Source: Hyphomicrobiales bacterium
Lineage (GTDB): Bacteria > Pseudomonadota > Alphaproteobacteria > Rhizobiales > Devosiaceae
Direction: 5' to 3'
NCBI GenBank assembly: GCA_900470445.1
Contig: UCAU01000011.1
Coordinates: forward strand, 89,979-153,978
DNA: 64,000 bases
The notes under the pieces are model-generated. The model searched no databases, was not told the DNA's origin, and saw only the letters and a program-made list of their open reading frames with translations. The translations under genes were made by a program, and so were the position numbers. This document shows positions 1 to 8,404 of the stretch, one piece after another; position 1 is the stretch's first letter, and every line of letters starts with the position of its first letter.

Positions 1-2
1 AT

Positions 3-275
3 GCGTCTGCCGAAGCGCTCGAAACCAGCTGGGCCGACGCCCTTTCCCTGCAGGAGGGCGCCGACTATGCCAGCGCTCGCGAGACCCTCGCGATGGCGGC
101 CACGGCTCGCTGGATGTTTGCCTCTTCCCGCCAGCGCAGCGAAAGCCGCGGCATTCATCGTCGCAAGGACCTGCCGCAGACCGACCCTGCCCAGGCGCGG
201 CGCATCGTCTCGGGTGGCCTGGACAGCGTCTGGGCGCAACCGCAAACGGGCCGTGCCCAGAAGGCTGCGCAATGA
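3..275 (+). CDS. C-terminal end of a FAD-dependent fumarate reductase/succinate dehydrogenase-type flavoprotein (partial)
   Basis: Only the last 90 residues are in the window; the gene begins upstream and is read in the third frame. The visible part is a helical C-terminal domain with the segment SRGIHRRKDLP. A Glu/Arg-Ser-Arg-Gly-x-His-x-Arg-x-Asp-x-Pro motif is typical of the C-terminal domain of succinate dehydrogenase, fumarate reductase, L-aspartate oxidase and adenylylsulfate reductase flavoproteins, where this Arg contributes to the active site. Its stop overlaps the start of the ferredoxin gene by four bases (ATGA), so the two are translationally coupled and probably form an oxidoreductase pair like AprA/AprB or FrdA/FrdB. 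The ABC ATPase that follows suggests a substrate related to sulfonates or other organosulfur compounds, but that is inference. The substrate cannot be read from this fragment. Confidence 0.75.
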   Translation, partial: ASAEALETSWADALSLQEGADYASARETLAMAATARWMFASSRQRSESRGIHRRKDLPQTDPAQARRIVSGGLDSVWAQPQTGRAQKAAQ

Positions 276-601
276 TCGAGATTGTCAGCGAAAGCCGCTG
301 CATCCAGTGCAATCTCTGCGTCAAGGCCTGCCCGGACAATGTCTTCGACGCGGTCGAAGATGGCGCACCGGTCATCGCCCGCAAGGGCGATTGCCAGACC
401 TGTTTCCTCTGCGAACTCTATTGCCCGACCGACGCGCTCTTCGTCTCCCCGCTGCGCGACCGCGATGATCCGCGCGAGGAGGCCGAACTCATCGCCAGCG
501 GCGAGATGGGCAGTTTTGCCCGTGCCATGGGCTGGAAAAATGCCAAGCCCCGCGGCACCCACACCGACCTGACCTATCGCATGTTCGAGGAGCGTGACTG
601 A
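272..601 (+). CDS. Two-cluster 4Fe-4S ferredoxin, electron partner of the upstream flavoprotein
   Basis: This 109-residue soluble protein has two clusters of the CxxCxxCxxxCP type. The first is at about residues 10-21 (CIQCNLCVKACP) and the second at about 42-53 (CQTCFLCELYCP), so it should bind two 4Fe-4S centres. The C-terminal half has no further motif. Its ATG overlaps the stop of the flavoprotein gene and its TGA overlaps the ATG of the ABC ATPase gene, so all three are made from one message with coupled translation. By analogy with AprAB and FrdAB it likely passes electrons to or from the flavoprotein. The pairing is inferred from position and family; the physiological acceptor is unknown. 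Confidence 0.85.
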   Translation: MIEIVSESRCIQCNLCVKACPDNVFDAVEDGAPVIARKGDCQTCFLCELYCPTDALFVSPLRDRDDPREEAELIASGEMGSFARAMGWKNAKPRGTHTDLTYRMFEERD

Positions 602-1389
602 TGCCCGCCATTGCAACCGTCCCAATCCAGCAACCGGTTATCGCCCTTGAGGCCCGCAACGTCTCGCGCGTGTTCCAGACTGACGCCGGGGAGGTCCCGG
701 CCTTGCGCGATGTGTCGATCAGCGTCGCCCAGGGAGAATTCGTCAGCCTTGTCGGGCCGTCCGGCTGCGGCAAATCCACCCTGCTGCGCCTAATCGCCGG
801 CCTCGATTTCCCCGATGCGGGCAGCGTCCATGTCGATGGCGAATTGGTGACCGGCCCGTCGCTGTCGCGGGGCATGCTGTTCCAGGATCATCGTCTGTTA
901 CCCTGGCAAACCGTCAGCCAAAATGTGGGCCTGGGCCTGCACAAGTCCAATCTGAGCCCGGCCCAGAAGCGCGACAGGGTTTCGAGCCTGATCGACCTGG
1001 TCGGTCTTGAGGGCTTCGAGACCGCCTTCCCCTACCAGCTCTCGGGCGGCATGTCGCAGCGCGCGGCAATTGCGCGAAGCCTGGCGCCACGGCCGAAAGC
1101 CTTGTTGCTCGACGAACCACTCGGAGCGCTGGACAGCCTGACACGCGCCAAGATGCAGGCCGAATTGCTGCGCATCTGGAAGCACGAGGGCATCACCATG
1201 CTGATGGTGACCCACGACGTCGAGGAAGCGGTATTCCTGTCGGACCGCATCATCGTCATGCATCCGCGCCCCGGCCGTATCGCCGAAGTCGTGACGCTCG
1301 ACACGCCCAAGCCACGCAGCCGCGGCGACGCCGAATTCGCCCGGATCAAGGCCAGCATCCTGCACGTCCTCAACCCAGACGACAATTGA
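601..1389 (+). CDS. ABC transporter ATP-binding protein, nitrate/sulfonate/taurine type (SsuB/TauB-like)
   Basis: A complete 262-residue nucleotide-binding subunit. It has Walker A ([11 protein letters not shown], about residues 53-63), an ABC signature (LSGGMSQRAAIARSL) and Walker B with D-loop (LLLDEPLGALD), followed by the switch His in MVTHDVEEA. The short length and the HPRPGRI segment near the C-terminus are typical of the NrtD/SsuB/TauB group, which energises uptake of nitrate, taurine, alkanesulfonates and related anions. The matching permease and binding protein are not downstream and should lie left of the window. Overlap with the ferredoxin gene (TGATG) puts import and redox chemistry in one operon. 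Confidence 0.9.
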   Translation: MPAIATVPIQQPVIALEARNVSRVFQTDAGEVPALRDVSISVAQGEFVSLVGPSGCGKSTLLRLIAGLDFPDAGSVHVDGELVTGPSLSRGMLFQDHRLLPWQTVSQNVGLGLHKSNLSPAQKRDRVSSLIDLVGLEGFETAFPYQLSGGMSQRAAIARSLAPRPKALLLDEPLGALDSLTRAKMQAELLRIWKHEGITMLMVTHDVEEAVFLSDRIIVMHPRPGRIAEVVTLDTPKPRSRGDAEFARIKASILHVLNPDDN

Positions 1390-1603
1390 CTGGATTTGCA
1401 CGGCTCCTCTGCTGGTCCAAGTCGAAAGCACGCCTGCGGCAACCAGATCATTGCCCTTTCGCCTGTGGCACCCGACAAGGACACGTGGTCCTATCGGGAG
1501 AAGATCATGCCCGGCACGGTTGCCTCCATGCGCGCAATGAATACAATGGTGCCGCGAAGGCGTGTGTCCCGTCCTCGGCCTTCGTCGATCCGGAGTCTGC
1601 TAA

Positions 1604-2506
1604 GTGATCTTCAACTGCGACACGCTGGATCTGAGGGCGTTTATCGCGCTTATGGAACTGTCCAATTTCCGGCGTGCTGCCGATGTCCTCAACATGTCGC
1701 AGCCGGCGCTGTCGCGGCGTATCCAGAAGCTGGAGGGCACGGTGGGGGCGCAGCTGTTTCAGCGCACGACGCGGCAGGTGACGCCGACGGCGATTGGCCG
1801 CGAGCTTGAGCCGCTGGCACGGCGGCTGATCGATGAGTTCGATGCATCGCTGTTCTCGTTCCGCGATGTCGGCGTTCGCCGGGCGGCGCTGATCACCATG
1901 GCGTGCCTGCCCACCGCGGCATTTTATTTCCTGCCATCCTTTATCAAGGCATTCACCGCGGACTTCCCCGATGTGCGAATCCGGGTGCTCGATCTGACGG
2001 CTAATGCCGGGGTCGATGCGGTGTCGCGCGGGGAGGCCGAGTTCGGCATCAACTTCATGGGCGCGGGCAGTTCCGAACTCGAGTTCCTCCCGCTGGGCGA
2101 GGACCCTTTCGTGCTCGCCGCATTGAAGGATCATCCGCTGATGGCCAAAGACGATGTGGAATGGTCGGACCTGCATGGGCACCGGCTCATTACCGTGGAC
2201 CGTTCAAGCGGCAATCGCACGCTGCTCGATGCCGCGCTGGCGCGGGCCAATCTCAAGATCAACTGGTTCTTTGAAACCACCCATTTGTCGACATCGCTGG
2301 GCTTTGTCGAAGCGGGTCTGGGCATATCGGTCCTGCCGCGGCTGGCGACGCCGCTGAATGGGCACCCCATCATTACCACCCGCCCGCTGCGCTCGCCGTC
2401 GCTGTCGCGCACGATCGGGGTGATCAAGCGCCGCAATTTCAGGCTCTCCCCGCCGGCCCAGCAATTCGTGGATCGGCTCATGCAGCGCTGGGGCAAGCCA
2501 GGTTAG
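1604..2506 (+). CDS. LysR-family transcriptional regulator, probable regulator of the tctCBA operon
   Basis: A 300-residue LysR protein with an N-terminal winged helix-turn-helix (about residues 8-66, including NMSQPALSRRIQKLE) and a C-terminal periplasmic-binding-like effector domain (about 95-295). I chose the GTG at 1604 because it places the HTH at the usual distance from the N-terminus; no strong ribosome binding site is visible. The gene is convergent with the tct operon, ending 36 bases from tctA. A regulator next to a tricarboxylate transporter usually responds to the transported acid. A candidate binding site (8-bp inverted repeat with a T-N11-A core) lies at 6744-6766 before the first gene of that operon. 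The link is inference from context. Confidence 0.85.
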   Translation: MIFNCDTLDLRAFIALMELSNFRRAADVLNMSQPALSRRIQKLEGTVGAQLFQRTTRQVTPTAIGRELEPLARRLIDEFDASLFSFRDVGVRRAALITMACLPTAAFYFLPSFIKAFTADFPDVRIRVLDLTANAGVDAVSRGEAEFGINFMGAGSSELEFLPLGEDPFVLAALKDHPLMAKDDVEWSDLHGHRLITVDRSSGNRTLLDAALARANLKINWFFETTHLSTSLGFVEAGLGISVLPRLATPLNGHPIITTRPLRSPSLSRTIGVIKRRNFRLSPPAQQFVDRLMQRWGKPG

Positions 2507-2541
2507 CGGACCGCCGAGACTGGCCCGGCGATCCACCAGGA

Positions 2542-4050
2542 TCAGGAATTCTCGACGAAGACTTCGTCGCGCGAGCGTCGAATGGATGGCAGCACGGCCA
2601 TGACTAGCGCGATAACACCCACCAGGAGCAAGCCGGCCGAGAGCGGGGAGCTAATGAAGGTGGAAGGATTGCCATTCGATATGATCAGCGCCTGACGCAG
2701 CTTTTGCTCGAGCAGATCGCCCAGCACGAAGCCCAGTGCCAAGGGCGCCGCTTCAAAACCCAGCTTGAACAAGCCATATCCGACTAGCCCGAAAATGGCC
2801 GCCATGATCACCTGTGCCGGATCGTTCGAGATGGAGAACAGGCCGATACAGCAGAACACGACGATGCCGGGAAACAGCAGCCGATAGGGGATTTGCAGCA
2901 GTTTCACCCACAGGCCAATGAGTGGCAGGTTGATGATGACCAGCATCAGATTGCCGATCCACATCGAGGCGATCAGGCCCCAAAACAGATCCGGATTGCG
3001 CTCGATCACCTGCGGTCCGGGCACGATGCCTTGGATCATCATTGCCCCCACCATCAGGGCCATGACCGCATTGGGCGGCAGGCCAAGGGTAAGCAGCGGG
3101 ATGAAAGAGGTCTGGGCGCCGGCATTATTGGCCGATTCCGGCCCCGCCACGGCCGCCGGCATGCCCTTGCCGAACAGTTCGGGCGTTTTGGACAGGCGTT
3201 TTTCGACCGCATAGCTGGCAAACGGCCCCAGAATGGCGCCATTGCCCGGCAGAACGCCCAGGATCGAGCCAAGCGCGGTGCCGCGCAACATGGGCGCGAG
3301 GTTCTGCTTGAGTTCAGTCCAGGTCGGCCAGAGACGACCGATCGAACCTCGCACTACATCACGTTTTTCCGGGTCGGCCAGATTTTTGAAAATCTCGGAA
3401 AAGCCGAAAATGCCCATGGCGATGACGACGAATTCGATGCCGTCATGCAGCATGGGCAGGCCGAACGTCATGCGTTCGCGGCCCGTCTCCATATCGGCGC
3501 CGATGCATGATAGCAGCACGCCCACCGCAATCATCGAGACGGCCTTGAGGATGGAGCCATGCGCCAGCACGACCGCCAGCACCAGCCCCATGATCATCAA
3601 GGAGAAATATTCCGCCGGTCCGAACAGCAGTCCGAAACGGGTCATCGGCACGCCGACCGCGGCAATGACGATGGTCGCCACGGTGCCGGCGATGAATGAG
3701 CCGATGGCCGCCAGGCCCAGCGCCAGACCACCCTGCCCGTTGCGGGCCATCTGGTGGCCGTCAAGGGCGGTGACCACTGCTGTGGCCTCGCCGGGGATAT
3801 TGACCAGAATTGCCGTGGTCGAGCCGCCATACTGGGCGCCATAATAGATGCCGGCTAGCATGATGAGCGCGCCGGTCGGATCAAGCGAGAGGGTCACCGG
3901 CAGCAGGATTGCGATGGTGGCGACCGGGCCGACGCCGGGCAAAACGCCGACCAGCGTGCCGATCAGGCAGCCGAGGAAGCACAGGCCGATATTCTGGAGC
4001 GTAAGGGCAACGGTGAAGCCGAGGCCCAGATTGGCAAAGACGTCAAACAT
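2542..4050 (-). CDS. tctA: Tripartite tricarboxylate transporter, large membrane subunit (TctA family)
   Basis: A 502-residue, very hydrophobic protein with about 11-12 membrane segments. The N-terminal family signature GVLPGVGPVA (about residues 34-43) and the repeated internal motif GVLPGNGAILGPF are characteristic of TctA, the transport channel of tripartite tricarboxylate transporters. These systems use an ion gradient to take up citrate and related acids delivered by a periplasmic TctC protein. The ATG lies two bases from the end of tctB, and tctB overlaps tctC, so the three genes form one unit transcribed leftwards. Length is normal for the family. Substrate is not readable from sequence; the upstream PrpF-type isomerase hints at an unsaturated tricarboxylate. 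Confidence 0.95.
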   Translation of the reverse strand: MFDVFANLGLGFTVALTLQNIGLCFLGCLIGTLVGVLPGVGPVATIAILLPVTLSLDPTGALIMLAGIYYGAQYGGSTTAILVNIPGEATAVVTALDGHQMARNGQGGLALGLAAIGSFIAGTVATIVIAAVGVPMTRFGLLFGPAEYFSLMIMGLVLAVVLAHGSILKAVSMIAVGVLLSCIGADMETGRERMTFGLPMLHDGIEFVVIAMGIFGFSEIFKNLADPEKRDVVRGSIGRLWPTWTELKQNLAPMLRGTALGSILGVLPGNGAILGPFASYAVEKRLSKTPELFGKGMPAAVAGPESANNAGAQTSFIPLLTLGLPPNAVMALMVGAMMIQGIVPGPQVIERNPDLFWGLIASMWIGNLMLVIINLPLIGLWVKLLQIPYRLLFPGIVVFCCIGLFSISNDPAQVIMAAIFGLVGYGLFKLGFEAAPLALGFVLGDLLEQKLRQALIISNGNPSTFISSPLSAGLLLVGVIALVMAVLPSIRRSRDEVFVENS

Positions 4051-4051
4051 C

Positions 4052-4573
4052 TCAGAATCCGATCAACCATGGGGCCACGGGAATGGAAAGCCCCAGGCCA
4101 TAGCGGAAAACGCCGACGCAGAAGGCTGTCAGCAGGACGGCAAAGATCAGCAATTCGCCGATGCGGGCTTCCTTGGCGGCCAGGCCCGAACCGATAATGG
4201 CGAGCGGAGCCGCGACGGCCATGCCCAATTGGGGGATCGCCAGTGGCCCGAACGAGGAACCACGAATGGTCAGCGCGAAGGCCACCACGCCGACAAATAC
4301 CGGCAGGAAGCGGGCCAGCGGCCAAGTTCCCGTGCCCGGGCCGGGCCTGCGATAGGCAAGCACGAGCTGGCCGATGCCGAGCGCGATGATGATCCCCGCC
4401 AGCAGCCGGGGCAACAGGCCGGAACCGACGCTGCCACTCCTGGTTACGAAAGGCAGTTCCAGGCCGGCCCAGAACATGACGACGCCAAAGACCACCAGAG
4501 CCAGGCCGGCAATGCCGTCCTGGCTCCAGGGGAAGCGTGCGCTCGGCGAGCTAGCTTCGTCCGACATGGTCAT
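4052..4573 (-). CDS. tctB: Tripartite tricarboxylate transporter, small membrane subunit (TctB family)
   Basis: A 173-residue protein with four predicted membrane helices (about residues 19-37, 51-75, 89-105 and 120-165, the last stretch probably two helices). This topology and the position between TctC and TctA identify it as TctB, the poorly conserved small subunit needed for function of the permease. The first 15 residues are polar and cytoplasmic. Its start overlaps the stop of tctC by four bases (ATGA), and its stop is next to the tctA start. Sequence conservation in this family is weak, so the call rests mainly on context and topology. Confidence 0.88.
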   Translation of the reverse strand: MTMSDEASSPSARFPWSQDGIAGLALVVFGVVMFWAGLELPFVTRSGSVGSGLLPRLLAGIIIALGIGQLVLAYRRPGPGTGTWPLARFLPVFVGVVAFALTIRGSSFGPLAIPQLGMAVAAPLAIIGSGLAAKEARIGELLIFAVLLTAFCVGVFRYGLGLSIPVAPWLIGF

Positions 4574-5544
4574 TCCACCGAGATTTCGGCTGCGGTAACG
4601 ACATCGCCCCAGCGCGCGCGTTCCTGAGCCATGTAGGCGGCAAAATCCGCACCAACCAAAGTTGACGGCACACCGCCGTCATTGGCGAGCTTTTCGAGGA
4701 ATGCAGGATCGGCGAGCACTTCGGCCGTAGCATCGGCCAGGCGCTGGCGGATGTCCTCGGGCAGGCCCTTGGGGCCGAGCAGGCCATACCAAGCCGAAGC
4801 TGTGTAGCCTGCGACCCCGGCCTCTTCGGCGGTGGGCACGTCGGGCAGCTGCGCGAAGCGCTGGGAGCCGGTGACGGCCAGGGCCTTGAGCGTGCCGTCC
4901 TGCGCCAAGCCGATGACGGATGGAATCGTGGTGACCATGAAATCGATGTGGCCGCCCACCAGATCGTTCACTGCGGGCCCGGCGCCCTGATAGGGAACGT
5001 GGCGGATGTCGATGCCGGCGGTCTGGCCGAACAGCACGGATGCCAGATGGCTGGCCGAGGCATTGCCGGCCGAACCATAGACCAATTGCTGGGTCTTGGC
5101 GGCTTCCACCAGTTCGCCCAAGGTCGCGACTGGCTGCTTGGGGCCGACCACGATGACGAGGGACGCATCGGCGATCATGGCGATGGGATCGAGGGCTTCG
5201 GTCGGATCTGCAGGCAGATGGAACAGGTGCGGATTGACCACCATTGGGCCCTGGTTACCGATCAGCAGCGTATAGCCGTCGGGGTCGGCCTTGGCGACCA
5301 CTTCGGTGCCGATATTGGCCGCGGCGCCGGGACGATTCTCGACGATGACGCGACCATCAAGCGCCTTTTCGAAACGGGCGGCGAACAGGCGGGCAATGGC
5401 ATCGGTGCCGCCACCGGCCGCATAGGAAACGATCAGCGTGATCGGCTTATTCGGGTAATCCGACTGGGCCATTGCGGGCGCAGCCGAGCCGAGCGTAGCG
5501 GCCAGGCCCAGCGCCAAAGCGGCGCGGCGAGAAAATTGCAGCAT
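4570..5544 (-). CDS. tctC: Tripartite tricarboxylate transporter substrate-binding protein (TctC family)
   Basis: A 324-residue periplasmic binding protein. The start at 5544 is preferred over an in-frame ATG at 5595 because it is preceded by a GGGAGG ribosome binding site and gives a clean signal peptide (MLQFSRRAALALGLAATLG... ending AMAQ). Mature residues show the family pattern: YPNKPITLIVSYAAGGGTD near the N-terminus, ENRPGAAANIGTEVVAKA, and HVPYQGAGPAVNDLVGGHID in the middle. Bug/TctC proteins bind carboxylates and hand them to TctAB. It is the second gene of the operon, 53 bases after prpF. The bound acid is unknown, since Bug proteins vary widely in ligand. Confidence 0.93.
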   Translation of the reverse strand: MLQFSRRAALALGLAATLGSAAPAMAQSDYPNKPITLIVSYAAGGGTDAIARLFAARFEKALDGRVIVENRPGAAANIGTEVVAKADPDGYTLLIGNQGPMVVNPHLFHLPADPTEALDPIAMIADASLVIVVGPKQPVATLGELVEAAKTQQLVYGSAGNASASHLASVLFGQTAGIDIRHVPYQGAGPAVNDLVGGHIDFMVTTIPSVIGLAQDGTLKALAVTGSQRFAQLPDVPTAEEAGVAGYTASAWYGLLGPKGLPEDIRQRLADATAEVLADPAFLEKLANDGGVPSTLVGADFAAYMAQERARWGDVVTAAEISVE

Positions 5545-5597
5545 AGTGTCCTCCCTTGGGATCGTTGATTGATCCGGCCCTCCTTGGCCGGACATTT

Positions 5598-6671
5598 TCA
5601 GACTCTTCTTCGTACCAGCGCCGATCCTTCAAACAGCCGGCGGCATGTTCGCATGACATAGACGACGGGGACGTTTCCCGATGCCTGATTTTCAACCCGC
5701 ACCGTCATACGGCCGGTGGGGTGTTCGAGGGTCAGCTCTGCCGGAGCGGACCAATTGTGCAAAGCCCTGTTCACCACCGTTCCGGCAACAGTAGCCGCCA
5801 TGGCGACAGTCACCGCGCCGGTGGTCGCCAGGGCGCTATGGCAGGTGAGGGGTGTGAAATAGCGCACGGCCAGATCGCCACCCTTGGTCGGTGTGCCGAT
5901 CAGGATGGGTTTGGGCAGGACCGAATTGGCAACATCGCCAAAACCCATGCGCTCGCCCGCTTTCCGCCGGATCGCTTCCAGCTGGCGCATGAAGGTGTCA
6001 TTCGCCTCGATCTCGCGGGTGGTTTCCGAGCCGGTCAGCCCAAACTCCTCGGCCAGCAGGATGACAGCGGAGGTGGCGCCGTCGATCAGTGTGGCGCTAT
6101 GGCCCTGGATGGTTTCCAGTACCGCATCGCTGGGCAGCAGGCGGCCCGTCTTGGCGCCGACCGCGTCATGAAATGCCAGAAATACCGGCGCGGCGTCGCC
6201 GGGCACGCCGTCTATGCTGGCATCGCCCTGATAGCGCACTTCGCCGTGTGGCGTCTGGATGCGGGCCTCGATGATCTTGCCGGTATTAACGTTGTGAACC
6301 TTGACCCGGGTTTCCCCGTCGCATGCCATCACCAGGCCCGCCGTGATCGCAAAGGGCGCCACCGCGGAGAGCATATTGCCGCAATTGGGAGCGGTATCGA
6401 CCTGGGCGGCATCGACCTTCACCTGGGCGAACAGATAGTCCACATCCGCATCGGCGCGGCTTGCGGGGCCAACGATCGCCACTTTGGAGGACAGGGTATT
6501 GCCCCCGCCAATGCCGTCGATCTGGAGCGGATGGCCCGACCCCATGATCTCGATGAGCAGCGCGTCCCGCGCGGCCGGATCAGCCGGCAGGTCGCGGGCG
6601 AGAAAGAATGGTCCCTTGGACGTTCCGCCCCGCATCATCACGCATGGAATTCGCACTAAATCGTCCTGCAT
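5598..6671 (-). CDS. PrpF/GalD-family isomerase (4-oxalomesaconate tautomerase-like)
   Basis: A 357-residue protein of the PrpF family, which has a diaminopimelate-epimerase-like double hot-dog fold. Family landmarks are PCVMMRGGTSKG near residue 9, the GGGNTLSSKVAI segment (about 55-66), and DTAPNCGNMLSAV (about 92-104), in which the Cys lies where the epimerase-fold active site is. Known members include PrpF, which isomerises aconitate in the methylcitrate cycle, and GalD, the 4-oxalomesaconate tautomerase of gallate breakdown. It is the first gene of the tctCBA operon, so it most likely acts on the imported tricarboxylate or a close product, moving a double bond before further catabolism. 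I cannot separate PrpF from GalD function here, so no symbol is given. Confidence 0.85.
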   Translation of the reverse strand: MQDDLVRIPCVMMRGGTSKGPFFLARDLPADPAARDALLIEIMGSGHPLQIDGIGGGNTLSSKVAIVGPASRADADVDYLFAQVKVDAAQVDTAPNCGNMLSAVAPFAITAGLVMACDGETRVKVHNVNTGKIIEARIQTPHGEVRYQGDASIDGVPGDAAPVFLAFHDAVGAKTGRLLPSDAVLETIQGHSATLIDGATSAVILLAEEFGLTGSETTREIEANDTFMRQLEAIRRKAGERMGFGDVANSVLPKPILIGTPTKGGDLAVRYFTPLTCHSALATTGAVTVAMAATVAGTVVNRALHNWSAPAELTLEHPTGRMTVRVENQASGNVPVVYVMRTCRRLFEGSALVRRRV

Positions 6672-6743
6672 GGACGGCCACTCCCTGTTCGCCCAAGCAA
6701 ATGCCCGAGACGATCGGGGATGTGAATTGCGTTGTTTTGGCCA

Positions 6744-6766
6744 ATTGATGCAGAAAACGCATCAAT
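6744..6766. promoter_or_regulatory. Perfect inverted repeat upstream of the prpF-tctCBA operon (candidate LysR operator)
   Basis: ATTGATGC and its exact reverse complement GCATCAAT are separated by seven bases. The inner part contains a T-N11-A spacing, the classical LysR recognition pattern. It lies about 75 bases before the start codon of the PrpF-family gene. The local LysR protein (1604-2506) is the obvious candidate to bind it, but this is inferred. Confidence 0.5.
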
Positions 6767-7014
6767 GGGAGGCTGCCCATTGCCGTGATCCGCATAGGCG
6801 TCTCGTAGGCCAAAGCGCCCCGAAAAATACCGGCTTTCGAGGCACCGGCCGATTGGCCGCGGAAGGTGTTACATTGACCCTTGGCGCTAACTGGCGGTGG
6901 TCCAGAAGCCGTCGATTTTGACTACAACCCGGTGCCGTCTGCGTGCAAGCTCCACAGCCTGCCGTTGCTAAAGTGTATTCTCTTCGGGCGTGTCTTCTCA
7001 GGGAGGCGCGGGCC

Positions 7015-7539
7015 GTGGTAAGTGGCGTTATGGGCGCCAAGAACTACTTGATCGAAGGCAGCTCCGGCACTGGAAAGACGTCGGTCGCCACCGAACTGGA
7101 GCGACGTGGTTTTCATGTCGTCCATGGTGATCGGGCCTTGGCCTATGTCGGGGACACCGACATAGGCGAGGCACTTGAAGGACCCCCGGATGCCGTGGAT
7201 CGAGTTGTTTGGGGGCACGCGCACTGGATCTGGCCCGTTGAAAACGTTCGGTCCATTGCCGCGGACACCACCCATTCCATTACCTTCTTTTGTGGTGGCT
7301 CCCGTAATTTCCATAAGTTCCTGGACGTGTTCGACAAGGTTTTTGTGCTCGACATAGATGTCGAGACGTTGAACAGACGACTGGACGGGCGGCCGAATGA
7401 GCCGGGCTTCGCGCCGCAGGAGCGCGCGGTGGTTGTGCGCTACCATAGGAGCGGTGAACACCTTCCCGCCGGTACTAAAATCGACGCAACCGGAACAATC
7501 CCAAGTATTGTCGACCACATCCTTCTCCAATTGAGCTGA
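7015..7539 (+). CDS. Small P-loop nucleotide-binding protein, kinase-like
   Basis: A protein of about 174 residues with a Walker A motif (EGSSGTGKTSV) close to the N-terminus, followed by a compact alpha/beta nucleoside-kinase-like domain. A later segment resembles a lid region (LNRRLDGRPNEPG), as in small-molecule kinases. The likely start is the GTG at 7015, eight bases after a GGGAGG ribosome binding site; an ATG at 7030 is the alternative. No substrate motif that I recognise is present, and the gene stands alone between the tct operon and an SDR gene. It could be a nucleoside, sugar or antibiotic kinase-like ATPase; I do not assign a function beyond ATP/GTP binding. Confidence 0.7.
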   Translation: MVSGVMGAKNYLIEGSSGTGKTSVATELERRGFHVVHGDRALAYVGDTDIGEALEGPPDAVDRVVWGHAHWIWPVENVRSIAADTTHSITFFCGGSRNFHKFLDVFDKVFVLDIDVETLNRRLDGRPNEPGFAPQERAVVVRYHRSGEHLPAGTKIDATGTIPSIVDHILLQLS

Positions 7540-7602
7540 CGGCTGCTGTAACAGGTTCCGGCCCAAGGATCGCAGTCTCAAAAGCTGCCCCCGTCCATTG
7601 TG

Positions 7603-7629
7603 ACTTCCGGCCTGATTAAGGCCGGAAGT
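7603..7629. terminator. Hairpin between convergent genes (probable bidirectional terminator)
   Basis: ACTTCCGGCCT and AGGCCGGAAGT form a perfect 11-bp stem with a five-base loop. It sits in the 126-bp gap between the convergent kinase-like and SDR genes. Only short T-runs follow, so termination strength is uncertain. Confidence 0.55.
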
Positions 7630-7665
7630 GGCTCTATTTCCGCCTTCAGCCGGACCGTACGACGG

Positions 7666-8391
7666 TCAGGGCTTGAACGAGGCCAGTTGGTCGTGCAGCA
7701 TGGGATAAAGTTCTTCGCCTTTCATGCTCAGCATAGACTTGAGGCTCCGCGTCGGCTCATCTGCCAGGATTTCCATCGCGCCGTTGGAAACGCCGTCATA
7801 GGCCTGTGCGACAACGCTGGCGGCACTCACCTTTGGAACATCCCATCGGGTTGACATCGGTGTGTCGATCATGCCGACCAACAGCCCAATGACCTGCGTC
7901 TTCTGGGCCTGCAACTGGAACCGCAAGCCATTGGTCGCCGACCACATCGCGGCCTTGGAAACCGAGTATCCGGTCGACAGGCCAATCCAGGCCGCCGCCG
8001 AAAGGACATTGAGAATCGTGCCGCCGCCATGTGTTGCCAGCACCGGGGCAAAGGCGTTGGCAACGCGCAGCGTGCCAAAGAAATTGGTCTCGAAAATCCG
8101 ACGCAGCTCTTCCTCGGGGCCGGACATGGAGTCACCGGCGGGGGCGATGGCCGCGTTGTTGATCAGCAGGTCGACATCGGATGCTAGTGTCGCAGCATCT
8201 GCAACAGCCTGGGGATCGGTGATGTCGAGCGTGAGCGCCTGAATCCGTGTGTCGTTCCATTGGCGAGGTGTACGCGCCGCCGCATAGACCCTGCGCGCAC
8301 CGCGCTCCAGCGCCTGGTTCACAAACTGCTCTCCGAGGCCGCCGTTGGAGCCGGTGATTAGTACCGTCCGGCCTTCGAGTGACTTTTCCAT
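7666..8391 (-). CDS. Short-chain dehydrogenase/reductase (SDR family)
   Basis: A 241-residue classical SDR. The cofactor motif TGSNGGLG is at about residues 13-20, the structural NNAA motif is in the middle, and the catalytic triad is recognisable as a Ser in NVLSAAAW followed by YSVSK. Such enzymes oxidise or reduce alcohol/carbonyl groups with NAD(P)(H). The C-terminal part (SMLSMKGEELYPMLHDQ) has no known specificity. The gene is divergent from a TetR regulator with 79 bases between start codons, and that gap holds paired palindromes, so it is almost certainly under control of that TetR protein. The substrate is unknown; TetR-controlled SDRs often detoxify reactive carbonyls. Confidence 0.9.
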   Translation of the reverse strand: MEKSLEGRTVLITGSNGGLGEQFVNQALERGARRVYAAARTPRQWNDTRIQALTLDITDPQAVADAATLASDVDLLINNAAIAPAGDSMSGPEEELRRIFETNFFGTLRVANAFAPVLATHGGGTILNVLSAAAWIGLSTGYSVSKAAMWSATNGLRFQLQAQKTQVIGLLVGMIDTPMSTRWDVPKVSAASVVAQAYDGVSNGAMEILADEPTRSLKSMLSMKGEELYPMLHDQLASFKP

Positions 8392-8404
8392 TTGAACTCT
8401 CTAT

